The position numbers and the translations under genes are program-made. A stretch of DNA of 64,000 nucleotides from contig NZ_JAAIXZ010000005.1 of assembly GCF_010894435.1 (NCBI RefSeq), positions 248,001-312,000 on the forward strand. The letters run 5' to 3'. Below are positions 51,780-60,248 of this stretch, piece by piece. Below the pieces are notes generated by a model. The model made no database searches. It had not been told where the DNA came from and was given only the letters and a program-made list of their open reading frames with translations. Each line of letters begins with the position of its first letter. Position 1 is the first letter of the stretch. Source of the stretch: Pyxidicoccus trucidator (GTDB taxonomy: Bacteria > Myxococcota > Myxococcia > Myxococcales > Myxococcaceae).

Positions 51780-54573
51780 AGATTTCTCCAGTGGTGGGGC
51801 TGTTGAAGATGAAGCGGACCGTGTCGACGTTGTTCAGCGGCAACCCGGAGTTGTTCATGATGAAGGTATGCAGGGGCACTCGCACGGACGTCATCACCGT
51901 GTGGGTGAAGCCGTAGGGGTGCGGGTAGGGCTTGGGGATGGTGTCGAACTTCGCCACGGTGGTGCCGCGGGTGATGCCGCCGCCCACCAACTGGATGGTG
52001 AAGTCCTGGCTGCCGGCGGCCGGGTTCAGGGCCGACGTCGTCCTGGCCACGCGGAAGGCGACCACCTCCAGGCCCGTGGTGTCGCGCAGGGCCACGGGCA
52101 CCGTGTGCGTTGCCGTGGCGGTGCCGGCCGTCCAATTCGCACGGACCACCTGCGTCTGGTGGGGCGCGGGGTTGTTGACGCTGGCCAGGGTGAGGGCGCC
52201 CGCGCCGGTGAAGGCCGCCGCGTTGCCGCTCACCAGCCGCAGGTGCTGGTTCTCATGGTGCGTCGGGTAGATCTTGAACCCGGAGAAGGAGGGGAAGACC
52301 AGCCGCCCGCGCATCATGTCGCCGTACACCACCTCGTTCTTCAGGTGCAGCCGGGTGAAGGCCGCCAGCCACGCCTCGCCAATGCGCTGCTGGTTGGCGG
52401 CGGCGATGAAGTCCTGGCGCGCGGGGGAGGAGTCGTCGCCGTCCAGCGCCCACACCGTGTTGAAGAAGTTGTGGTTGGCGCCGTAGACGTCGATGCTCGA
52501 CTTCGTCCCCAGGGCCCGGTCGTAGATTTTCGTGCCGGACAGGCTCGACACATCGCCGTCCGCCGCGGGCAGGATGACGAAGTAGGGCACCGCGGCGGGC
52601 AGCGTGTGGGCCTGTCCGTCCACCGGAGCGATGGACGACACCGAGCCGATGTTGAACGTCGTGTTGAGCATGTACGCCGCGACGGAGGCCTCGCCACCGC
52701 GCGAGTGGCCGGAGATGGAGATCTTCGTCATGTCCACCTTCCCGGTGAAGCGCCCCGCGAAGTAGTTCGGGTACGTGGGGAAGGTGGCCGCGTTGTTGAG
52801 GTGCGACCACAGCTCCAGGTGCTTGAGGATGAGCGTGCCGCGCTCGGTAATCCACTGCGGCACCGGGCCCGTCAAGTCGTACGCGTCGATGGAGATGGCG
52901 ATGATGCCGTGGCTGGCCAGGTTGTCGAGCAGCCGCATGTAGCCTTCATGGTTGCGCACGCGGTTGGTGCACGTGGCATGCGTCTGGCCGGCGTTGCGGC
53001 AGAAGCCATGGTTGCCGTGCTCCATGATGAAGATGGGGTGCGTGCCGGCGGCCACCGCCGTGCCGACTCCCGCCACGGTGGCCGGGTAGCGAATCACCGC
53101 GCGCAGGTCCACGTTGGACGCGGCGCCCATGGTGGGGAAGAAGTTGTCGGTGCTGTAGCTGTCCTGCCCGACGGGGAAGGTGCCCAGGGTGTACGGGTCC
53201 TTGCCCGCCTCGAAGCCGATCTGGTCCGCGCCGTCCAGGAAGTCGAGCGCGCTGTTGTACTGGCCGTCGGTGGAGAAGGCCGCGGCGGTGTTGGCCACCG
53301 TGGAGCCGAAGTCCACCACCACGTCGTACTTGCCCACGTTCAGCGGCGCGTTCCAGATGATGGTGTCGGTGCCGTTGATGCAGCCGGCCTTCACCGGGTG
53401 GATTTCGATTCCGCCGGACACGTCCACCAGGGTGTTGTTGGCGCCCCACTGGATGGGGTTGCGGTGGTTCACCACGTAGTAGGCGGCCCACGTCCCGCCG
53501 GGGTGGCCCGCGGGGACGTACGTCGGGTCCACCGCGCCCCAGACGGGGTCGTTGGTGTCCGCGAAGGCGTCCGCGAACTCGAAGTACGGGAAGCCAGGCA
53601 CCGGGCGGCCGGCGATGTCCATGGTGGGGCCGCCGATGGGGTAGATGAGGTACAGGACGTAGCCGGTGTCGATGCCGTACGACACCACGTCCAGCCGGCC
53701 GAGCTGTCCCTGCGGCGGCTCGAACTGGAGCCGGCGCACGACGATGTCGTAGACGCCGCGGCGCTGCAGGGTCTGCTTCCACACGGGCGCGGTGAAGCGG
53801 CCGGCGCTGTCGGCGAAGACGCGCTCGACGGCGGGGGCGAAGTTCTCGCCGGTGACGTCGGTGAGGGTGTCGCCCTCGCGCCAGGCGCGCTGGTTGGGCA
53901 CCACCGCCACCTCCAGGGCCTCACCGGCCTGGAAGCCGCGGCCGCTGACGTACATCTCCGAGCCGTTCGCCTCGCTGGCGTTGAGCAGGCAGCCGGAGTC
54001 GTTGGACGCGAAGACCAGGGGCGCGTCGGCGACGAGCTTGAGCGGCAGGCGGAAGCCTCCCTCGGCCGCACCTACCGGCAGCTGCATGGGAGGGGTGGTG
54101 CCCTTGGCGTCCCGCGCCACCGGGTGGACGGAGACCGTCAGGGTGCGCCCCTCGAGCGCCTTCATGGCCTCCTCGAAGTCGCGGAAGCGGAACGGCGCCT
54201 CCTTGAAGCGGGGCCGGTCGCTGCAGCCCACGACGCCGGACTGGTACCAGAGGATGAACGGCTCTATCTGCCCCCGCGCGTTCGTCATGGCACGGCCGAA
54301 GGCCACCGCCCGCTCCAGGTTGGGCAATTCGGCCTCGTCCACGCCCATGCGGAATTCATAGACGGTGTTCGGCTTCAGCCCCACCACGCCGACGTGCAGG
54401 GACTGGCCGATGGTAAGGGACTCAATGGGATTGCCCTGTGTGTCGACAGGGTAGACCCCCGGTTCCTTGGGGAGCACGTTGAACGACGCTCCTGCGTGAC
54501 TGCTGTTCTCGCGGATGACGCCACCGGCGACAGCCGCGGACAGCAGGACGCAGAGCCATGCGAGACGCCTCAT
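51751..54573 (-). CDS. Large secreted alpha/beta hydrolase
   Basis: A 940-residue protein with a signal peptide (RRLAWLCVLLSAAVAGGV). Residues about 30-330 are beta-rich domains (one begins NVLPKEPGVYPVDTQGNPIE). The hydrolase core (about 500-760) has HPIFIMEHGNHGFC near the oxyanion region, the nucleophile elbow GHSRGGEA and a probable acid/His pair in VPYFVILPAADGDVSSL and GANHNFF. A C-terminal beta-sandwich of about 150 residues (ending TGEIYVDDVEFSR) could bind polymer. It resembles dienelactone hydrolase/polyesterase families; the substrate is unknown. Start 54573 has AGGAG six bases upstream. Confidence 0.85.
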   Translation of the reverse strand: MRRLAWLCVLLSAAVAGGVIRENSSHAGASFNVLPKEPGVYPVDTQGNPIESLTIGQSLHVGVVGLKPNTVYEFRMGVDEAELPNLERAVAFGRAMTNARGQIEPFILWYQSGVVGCSDRPRFKEAPFRFRDFEEAMKALEGRTLTVSVHPVARDAKGTTPPMQLPVGAAEGGFRLPLKLVADAPLVFASNDSGCLLNASEANGSEMYVSGRGFQAGEALEVAVVPNQRAWREGDTLTDVTGENFAPAVERVFADSAGRFTAPVWKQTLQRRGVYDIVVRRLQFEPPQGQLGRLDVVSYGIDTGYVLYLIYPIGGPTMDIAGRPVPGFPYFEFADAFADTNDPVWGAVDPTYVPAGHPGGTWAAYYVVNHRNPIQWGANNTLVDVSGGIEIHPVKAGCINGTDTIIWNAPLNVGKYDVVVDFGSTVANTAAAFSTDGQYNSALDFLDGADQIGFEAGKDPYTLGTFPVGQDSYSTDNFFPTMGAASNVDLRAVIRYPATVAGVGTAVAAGTHPIFIMEHGNHGFCRNAGQTHATCTNRVRNHEGYMRLLDNLASHGIIAISIDAYDLTGPVPQWITERGTLILKHLELWSHLNNAATFPTYPNYFAGRFTGKVDMTKISISGHSRGGEASVAAYMLNTTFNIGSVSSIAPVDGQAHTLPAAVPYFVILPAADGDVSSLSGTKIYDRALGTKSSIDVYGANHNFFNTVWALDGDDSSPARQDFIAAANQQRIGEAWLAAFTRLHLKNEVVYGDMMRGRLVFPSFSGFKIYPTHHENQHLRLVSGNAAAFTGAGALTLASVNNPAPHQTQVVRANWTAGTATATHTVPVALRDTTGLEVVAFRVARTTSALNPAAGSQDFTIQLVGGGITRGTTVAKFDTIPKPYPHPYGFTHTVMTSVRVPLHTFIMNNSGLPLNNVDTVRFIFNSPTTGEIYVDDVEFSR

Positions 54574-54602
54574 GGGAACTCCTGACCTGTATGGGTGTAG
54601 TG

Positions 54603-54628
54603 CTGCGAATGCAGGGACTGCATGCAGT
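54603..54628. promoter_or_regulatory. Tandem palindromes between the hydrolase and thrC genes
   Basis: CTGCGAATGCAG (54603-54614, CTGC/GCAG arms) and ACTGCATGCAGT (54617-54628, a perfect 12-bp palindrome) lie side by side, centres 14 bases apart, 30-55 bases upstream of the hydrolase start. They could be binding sites for a dimeric regulator. Found by eye. Confidence 0.35.
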
Positions 54629-54700
54629 GAACGGGGTTCCCGGGATTTCTTCCTCACTCGTTGCGACTTCCCGCGCGCCCGGGGCATAGATTCAGCCCCC

Positions 54701-55873
54701 ATGGCCATGATTCGACTCGACTGTACGAAGTGCGACCGGACGTACGCGCCGGGCGTCGTGCTGAACCTGTGCACCGCGTGCAGCGCGCCGCTGTTCGCCC
54801 GGTACGATTTGGAGCGCGCGGCGCGCACGCTGCGGCCGGAGGCACTGGCCACGCGCGAGCGCTCCATGTGGCGCTACCACGAGGTGATGCCGGTGGAGGA
54901 CCCGGCGCAGTGGCTGAGCCTGGGCGAGGGCTGGACGCCGCTCTTGCGCGCGCCCCGGCTGGGCGCGCGGCTGGGCATGAAGCAGGTGTGGGTGAAGGAC
55001 GAGGGCGGCAACCCGACGGGCTCGTTCAAGGCGCGCGGGCTGTCCGCGGCGGTGACGATGGCGAAGGTGCTGGGGGCGAAGGCGGTGTGCCTGCCCTCGG
55101 CGGGCAACGCGGGCAGCGCGCTGGCGGCCTACGCGGCGCGCGGCGGGCTGGAGGCCCACGTCTTCGTGCCGAAGGACATCGCGAGCCTCTTCCTCATGGA
55201 GACACGCGCGTACGGCGCGCACGTGGAGACGGTGGAGGGGCTGATTACCGACGCCGGGCGGGTGTGCGCGGGGCTGGCGAAGGAGCACGGCTGGTACGAG
55301 TGCGCCACGCTGAAGGAGCCCTACCGCGTGGAGGGCAAGAAGACGATGGGCTACGAGCTGGCGGAGCAGCTCGGGTGGACGCTGCCGGACGTCATCCTCT
55401 ACCCGACGGGTGGAGGCACGGGGCTCATCGGCATGTGGAAGGCCTTCGAGGAGATGGAGGCCATGGGGCTCATCGGCTCGAAGCGGCCGCGCATGGTGGC
55501 GGTGCAGGCGGAGGGCTGCGCGCCGATTGTGAAGGCGCACGAGGAGGGGAAGCCGGACGCGCCGATGTGGCAGGGCGCGACGACGCACGCGCACGGCCTG
55601 CGGGTGCCCAAGGCGCTGGGTGACTTCCTGATTCTGCGCGCGGTGAAGGAGAGCCGGGGCACGGCGGTGGCCGTGACGGAGGCGGAAATCATCCAGGGCG
55701 TGAAGGACATCTCCGCCGCGGAGGGCCTCTTCGTCGCGCCGGAGGGCGGCGCGTGCGTGGCGGCGCTGCGCAAGCTCCAGGCGGCGGGGCAGGTGACGCC
55801 CGACGAGTCCGTGGTGGTGTTCAACACCGGCACGGGCTTCAAGTACGTGGAGAACATGGCCCCGCTCTGGTGA
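54701..55873 (+). CDS. thrC: Threonine synthase
   Basis: A 390-residue PLP enzyme converting O-phosphohomoserine to threonine. An N-terminal zinc ribbon (CTKC and CTAC) precedes the fold type II core. The PLP lysine is Lys110 in NPTGSFKARG. Further blocks are LPSAGNAGSALAAYAARGG, ATLKEPYRVEGKKTMGYELA and PTGGGTGLIGMWKAF. ATG at 54701 is the start; a TTGCGA/CATAGA pair upstream (54661-54690, 18-base spacer) would give a very short leader. Divergent from the hydrolase. Confidence 0.93.
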   Translation: MAMIRLDCTKCDRTYAPGVVLNLCTACSAPLFARYDLERAARTLRPEALATRERSMWRYHEVMPVEDPAQWLSLGEGWTPLLRAPRLGARLGMKQVWVKDEGGNPTGSFKARGLSAAVTMAKVLGAKAVCLPSAGNAGSALAAYAARGGLEAHVFVPKDIASLFLMETRAYGAHVETVEGLITDAGRVCAGLAKEHGWYECATLKEPYRVEGKKTMGYELAEQLGWTLPDVILYPTGGGTGLIGMWKAFEEMEAMGLIGSKRPRMVAVQAEGCAPIVKAHEEGKPDAPMWQGATTHAHGLRVPKALGDFLILRAVKESRGTAVAVTEAEIIQGVKDISAAEGLFVAPEGGACVAALRKLQAAGQVTPDESVVVFNTGTGFKYVENMAPLW

Positions 55874-55898
55874 CGCGGGGCCGCGCCGCGAAGGGCCG

Positions 55899-57209
55899 CT
55901 ACTGGGTGAGGTAGAAGACGCCGAGGCACATCTCGTCGTCGGTGCCCTCGCCCCAGCGGCGCTCGGTGGCGCCCGGGGCGCTGTTGTCCCAGTGGCACTC
56001 CACCGTCAGCCGGTCCCCGTTCCACAGCTGCACGGGGCGCTGGAGGGCGTAGCTGCCCTGCCAGTGGAAGTCCCAGCGGGGGATGTCGAGGATGCACGTG
56101 CGTGCGCCGGAGGGATGCTGGACCTCCGCGCGCGCGTGCGTGCCCCGGGTGTGCATGTGCAGGGCGGCCGAGTGGACGGTGATGGGGACGTTGTTGACGA
56201 AGACGCCCTCGCTGATGAAGGACATGAAGGGCGTGGGCTCCATGGACCAGACATGGGTGGTGTCCTCCGCGCCGGCCGCGATGCGCATGGGGACCTTGTC
56301 GCTGACCCAGTCGGGGTTGGTCCACGGCTGGACGATGGCGACCTTCTTCACGGTGTCATCCACCTTGAAGGCGACGGAGGTGCGGTCCGCCGAGGCGCGC
56401 TGGCCGTGGTCGTTGTAGTGGACCTGGAGGATGACCTTGGAGCCGGGCTCGACGCGCAGGCCGGTGTCCTCGGGGAAGTCCTGGCCGAGGCTGCCGGGGG
56501 CCCAGCCGCCGAGCCACGTGGCGCGGCGGGCGTCTCCTCCCGGGCCGCCGAAGCAGGTGTAGCCGGGGCCCGCGGAGGCGTCATCGAGCGCCTGGAAGCC
56601 CGAGACCTGGGCGGGCTTCGCGAGGAAGGCGATGACGTGGTGGACGGTGGCGCGGTTGCCCGGGTCGGCGCGGAAGCCGGTGATGTAGCGCGTCCGCGTC
56701 TCAGGCCAGTCGATGATGAAGCAGCGGTAGTCGTCCGGGGCCTGCGTGGGGAGATAGGACTCCGGCATCTGCAGGACGACGTCCGCGCGGGACAGGCCTC
56801 CGGTGGGGGTGGCGGGAGCGACGGCGTCGGCCGCGCTGCCCTCGGCGGCGCCCTCGTCCACCCAGCGCGTGAGCACGGCCTGCTGCGCGTCGTCGAGCGA
56901 GCGGTCCTGCTTGTACGTGGAGCAGTCCTCGGACGGGGGCCAGGGCGGCATGGTTCCCGACTGGACGGAGGCCTTGATGGCGGCGCGGTGGGCGAAGGCG
57001 TCGGCGTACGTCTGGAGGGCGAAGGGAGCGATGCCGCCCTCGGTGTGGCAGGCGCCGCACTTCGCCTGCACCACGGGCGCGACGTCCTTGTGCCAGGTGG
57101 CCGGCGTCTGGGGCTCGGTGGGCGTGGGGTCGCCGTCCCCTCCGCTGCATGCGGCGAGGACGGCGAGACAGGCGCCCGCGAGCAGGCGGAGGCGGGACGT
57201 GCGGGACAT
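55899..57209 (-). CDS. Copper type II monooxygenase-like lipoprotein with cytochrome c motif
   Basis: A 436-residue exported protein with a lipobox (CLAVLAACSGG). The N-terminal part holds one c-type haem motif CGACH after APVVQAK (about residues 50-55). The rest resembles the ascorbate-dependent copper monooxygenase (PHM/DBH) fold with likely copper His ligands in RATVHHVIAF and SAALHMHTRGTHA and a later Met/His region (HWDNSAPGATE). The haem-plus-copper combination suggests electron transfer to a copper centre. ATG at 57209 has GGAGG five bases upstream. Confidence 0.8.
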   Translation of the reverse strand: MSRTSRLRLLAGACLAVLAACSGGDGDPTPTEPQTPATWHKDVAPVVQAKCGACHTEGGIAPFALQTYADAFAHRAAIKASVQSGTMPPWPPSEDCSTYKQDRSLDDAQQAVLTRWVDEGAAEGSAADAVAPATPTGGLSRADVVLQMPESYLPTQAPDDYRCFIIDWPETRTRYITGFRADPGNRATVHHVIAFLAKPAQVSGFQALDDASAGPGYTCFGGPGGDARRATWLGGWAPGSLGQDFPEDTGLRVEPGSKVILQVHYNDHGQRASADRTSVAFKVDDTVKKVAIVQPWTNPDWVSDKVPMRIAAGAEDTTHVWSMEPTPFMSFISEGVFVNNVPITVHSAALHMHTRGTHARAEVQHPSGARTCILDIPRWDFHWQGSYALQRPVQLWNGDRLTVECHWDNSAPGATERRWGEGTDDEMCLGVFYLTQ

Positions 57210-57418
57210 GGAGACCTCCACTGCGCGGACGCCCGCACGAGGCGGGCCGGGCAGCATCGCGCACTTCAGGGGTCCGCCGCGAGTCCCGCCTGGCCCTCCC
57301 TCAACTCGAACCGCGTCGTGCGCCGGGCGGTGACCTGGGGCTCGTGGTCCGGACAACGTTGGACTCCTTCGCGACCGCGCCATTAGGCTCATGGCAGGTG
57401 CAACGAAAGGGCGTCTGG

Positions 57419-58189
57419 ATGAACACGCGCAGTTGGGTGTGGGTGGCTTTCGTCGTGCTGTGGGCCGGCTGTGCGAGCCCTGCCCGGACACCCGCCGACG
57501 CGGGAATGCCCCAGGACGCCGAGGTGAAGCCGGGGATGTCACGGCGGGCGATGCGGCTGTGGCTTCGCGCGGACCAGGGCGTGGTCGCCAGCGACGGCAA
57601 GGTCTCCCGCTGGAAGGACCAGAGCGGCGGCGGTCGTGACGCCATCATGAGCAGCGTGCCGCGCCAGCCCTCGCTCCGGCGCGGTGCGCTGAATGACAAC
57701 CCGGTGGTCCATTTCGATGGGGCCCAGTCGCTGTATCTGGAGGCTCTCGTGGAGCCCACGGTCTTCACGGTCTTCGTGGTCGGGAAGAACAACGAGACGG
57801 AGGAGCATGCCTTCAGCATGATTCTCGGCCCCGGCGGGAACGAGGCCAACAACCAGCTGCGCTGGCAGAACGGCACCGAGGTGCTGGCGGTCGGAACGGG
57901 AAACAACATGCCCGTCGTCAGGACGTCCATCGGCGACACGCGGACCTGGCACCTGCTGACGCTCCACTATGATGGGTCGACCTTGCGCCTCTACAGGAAT
58001 GGCAAGCCTGTCGGGAACCACGACTTCTCGACCCAGGGCCCGTGGACCTTCGCGCAGGTCGGCGGGTATTACAGCGAGCACTTCGCGAAGGCCGACCTGG
58101 CCGAGGTGCTCGTCTACGACGACGCGCTCCTCGGCGGCGAGCGCGAGGCCGTGGAGCACTACCTCAAGAGCAAGTACCGGCTCGATTGA
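57419..58189 (+). CDS. LamG-like lectin-fold lipoprotein
   Basis: A 256-residue exported protein with a lipobox (VVLWAGCASP). After a short linker there is a concanavalin-type beta-sandwich: LWLRADQGVVASDGKVSRWK, DNPVVHFDGAQSLYLE, TWHLLTLHYDGSTLRLYRNG, GGYYSEHFAKADLAEVLVYD. Such domains bind sugars or other surface ligands. Divergent from the copper protein gene with 209 bases between starts. Confidence 0.85.
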   Translation: MNTRSWVWVAFVVLWAGCASPARTPADAGMPQDAEVKPGMSRRAMRLWLRADQGVVASDGKVSRWKDQSGGGRDAIMSSVPRQPSLRRGALNDNPVVHFDGAQSLYLEALVEPTVFTVFVVGKNNETEEHAFSMILGPGGNEANNQLRWQNGTEVLAVGTGNNMPVVRTSIGDTRTWHLLTLHYDGSTLRLYRNGKPVGNHDFSTQGPWTFAQVGGYYSEHFAKADLAEVLVYDDALLGGEREAVEHYLKSKYRLD

Positions 58190-58222
58190 CCCCGGCGGGG
58201 GCGCGCCTTCACGTGTCCACCG

Positions 58223-58621
58223 TCAGCTCAGGTCTCCTTGTGGTCCCTCGAGGTGGGCCAGTGCGACTTCAACCTGCTCCCGGTAGAGGGGCACGACCTC
58301 CACGCTGAGCACGGACTCCAGCACCGCGCGCGCTCCTTCAATATCTCCTGCTTCCTTGCGCCTGTTGGCGTCGGCCAGGGTGCGAGAGAGGCGCCGTGAG
58401 CCGTCTCGTATTCTTCGGTTGAGCTCACGTACCAGCGCGGTGGCGGTTGCGGGAGCGGAGAGGGCGTCCAGCGCTTCGGCGTCGCTGACAGCCAGGTCTC
58501 CAGCAACCCGGCGCAGCAGTTCGCGGAAGTCGTCAGTCAACTCCAGTGTCTCGCCGCGCTGCAGCCGTTGGCCCCACTCAATCAGCCGATCCCAATCACG
58601 AGCCTCGACCATCCTGGTCAC
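58223..58621 (-). CDS. DUSAM (DUF2379) domain protein
   Basis: A 132-residue cytoplasmic protein typical of the myxobacteria-specific DUSAM family: it starts with DWDRLIEWGQRLQRGETLEL and ends with VVPLYREQVEVALAHL. Function unknown; many paralogues exist in these genomes. ATG at 58621 or 58609 are possible starts. Converges with the LamG-like gene and is divergent from the DUF2381 gene. Confidence 0.82.
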   Translation of the reverse strand: MTRMVEARDWDRLIEWGQRLQRGETLELTDDFRELLRRVAGDLAVSDAEALDALSAPATATALVRELNRRIRDGSRRLSRTLADANRRKEAGDIEGARAVLESVLSVEVVPLYREQVEVALAHLEGPQGDLS

Positions 58622-58776
58622 CGAACCTTCTGCCAGCGGTGCTTTTGCAGCAACGTATCCAGCCTGCGCCGGAGCGAAAGGCGGGACTCGCGCACCTGCT
58701 TGTCATGGACGGATTCTACCTCTCCACATCCATGGAGTTGTCCGTTCGCCGACCACACTGGTAGGTTCTTCGCCCC

Positions 58777-59700
58777 ATGCGGATGTCCTTGCCCGGTCGG
58801 TGTGCCTTGCTGCTGGTTCTTGTTGCAGCCGTCGCGTCCGCCCAGGGCCGCGACGGGGGCAACGTGCGGACCCTGTTGTTGTCCGAGAGCCCTGACGACG
58901 CCACCCACCGTATCTATGTGAAGGGGCAGGTGGTGACGGTCCTTCAGTTCGAGATGCCCTGCGATCCGACGCGGACGAAGCTTCTGGGATGGGAAGGTCG
59001 GTTCGAGCAGGTGGGGATTCTCGGCCGGATGGTGGTCCTGAAACCCCTGCGTGACTTGGACCCCGATGAAGGAATTCCCCTGCTCGTAACGCTCGAGAGC
59101 GGAACGGAGGTTCCATTCCTCCTCAGGCCGTTGGACCCGAAGGGAGGACGGTGGCCGGACCAGCAGGTGAACGTATTCAAGGACCGCGAGAGCTACGAGG
59201 CCATGTCCTCGGCCCTGAACGATGCGCTCAAGGAGAAGCGGGCCCTCGCGGATCAGGTCGAGCGCTACCGCAAGGAAGAGACCTCCGAGGACCACGCCCT
59301 GGCCGCGTTGCTGGTGTCGGGGGCCGTGAGGCAGACCCCGTTCAGGCTCTCGTCCCAGGTCTCAGGTAAGGACGAGGGCGCGAGCATCGACGCCCTCTTG
59401 TTTCGAGGTCGGGGCAAGGCCGCAGTGGTGTTCAAGGTCTTGAACCTTGATCCGGAACAATCGTGGCGCATGAAGACGGTGCGCCTCGTGACCGAATCAA
59501 CGGGAAGAGACCGGGCGTTGGCCTTCCGCGCGACGGCCTCTTCCCTCACTCCCGGCGCATCCGGTGTGATTGCCATCGTCGTGGACAAGGGCGCTTTCGT
59601 GGATGAGGGCAAGGTGACGAACCTCATCCTGGAGGTCTACCGGCACGATGGGGCTCTGCAGGCCTACATTCCACTGGCTCACCAACTTGCCGGGAAGTAA
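58777..59700 (+). CDS. DUF2381 family secreted protein
   Basis: A 307-residue protein of a myxobacterial paralogous family. The signal peptide (CALLLVLVAAVASAQ) is followed by the family's start (VRTLLLSESPDDATHRIYVK, VTVLQFEMPCDP), a middle coiled part (LNDALKEKRALADQVERYRK) and an end (LILEVYRHDGALQAYIPLAH). These genes usually stand next to Ser/Thr kinase genes and lipoprotein genes, as here. Role unknown. Confidence 0.85.
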   Translation: MRMSLPGRCALLLVLVAAVASAQGRDGGNVRTLLLSESPDDATHRIYVKGQVVTVLQFEMPCDPTRTKLLGWEGRFEQVGILGRMVVLKPLRDLDPDEGIPLLVTLESGTEVPFLLRPLDPKGGRWPDQQVNVFKDRESYEAMSSALNDALKEKRALADQVERYRKEETSEDHALAALLVSGAVRQTPFRLSSQVSGKDEGASIDALLFRGRGKAAVVFKVLNLDPEQSWRMKTVRLVTESTGRDRALAFRATASSLTPGASGVIAIVVDKGAFVDEGKVTNLILEVYRHDGALQAYIPLAHQLAGK

Positions 59701-59709
59701 GAGCGGACC

Positions 59710-60204
59710 ATGTGCTCCCGTCGACTCGCGCTCCTGGGCCGCGCCGTGCTGCTCGTGACGTCATTGGGGTGCACGACTCCCGGTGGCGTATCGCTTCGGG
59801 CGGATGGAACCCCGGGGCCCGAGGAATGCTCGCAGAAAGCTCGCGAGGCCATGCGCTATCTCCGGCTGTTCGTCGGGGAGGCCGCGCAGGCCGAGCTCGA
59901 CGCGAATCAGGGCATGACAGACTTGGTCACGCTGTACGAAGGCCCCGTCGAAAGCATGCTCATTGATGACCTTGGCTTGCTTGACGCGCCTGCCCGACTC
60001 TACGGACGGGTCTGGACGGATGGTCCGCAGGTGGTCATCCGGTATTACGAAGCCCAGCCGCTGGATGGGGGCGACACGGTGCCCATCTGCGCGGTAGCCC
60101 GGCTCGGGCTGGGGCAAATGAGGAAGCGGCCTGACTCCAAGCCCGGGACCGCCATCCTTGGGTCCTCGCGGGCAGCAGTCTTCATCGTCGACACCTTCAG
60201 GTGA
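59710..60204 (+). CDS. Lipoprotein following the DUF2381 gene
   Basis: A 164-residue protein with a lipobox-like LLVTSLGCTTPG. The mature part (CSQKAREAMRYLRLFVGEAA, PARLYGRVWTDGPQVVIRYY, then AVARLGLGQMRKRPDSKPGT) matches the type of small lipoproteins coupled to DUF2381 genes, some annotated from neighbours as kinase-associated. It is nine bases from the DUF2381 gene, so the two form an operon. No catalytic motif. Confidence 0.75.
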   Translation: MCSRRLALLGRAVLLVTSLGCTTPGGVSLRADGTPGPEECSQKAREAMRYLRLFVGEAAQAELDANQGMTDLVTLYEGPVESMLIDDLGLLDAPARLYGRVWTDGPQVVIRYYEAQPLDGGDTVPICAVARLGLGQMRKRPDSKPGTAILGSSRAAVFIVDTFR

Positions 60205-60248
60205 GGCACGGCTCCGTGCCTGCCTCACGCCGCGACGCGTGAAGTCCC

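Noticed and set aside
51454..54585. Plus-strand open frame of 1043 codons
   Set aside because: Antisense of the secreted hydrolase, which has a signal peptide, ribosome-binding site and GHSRGG motif on the minus strand.
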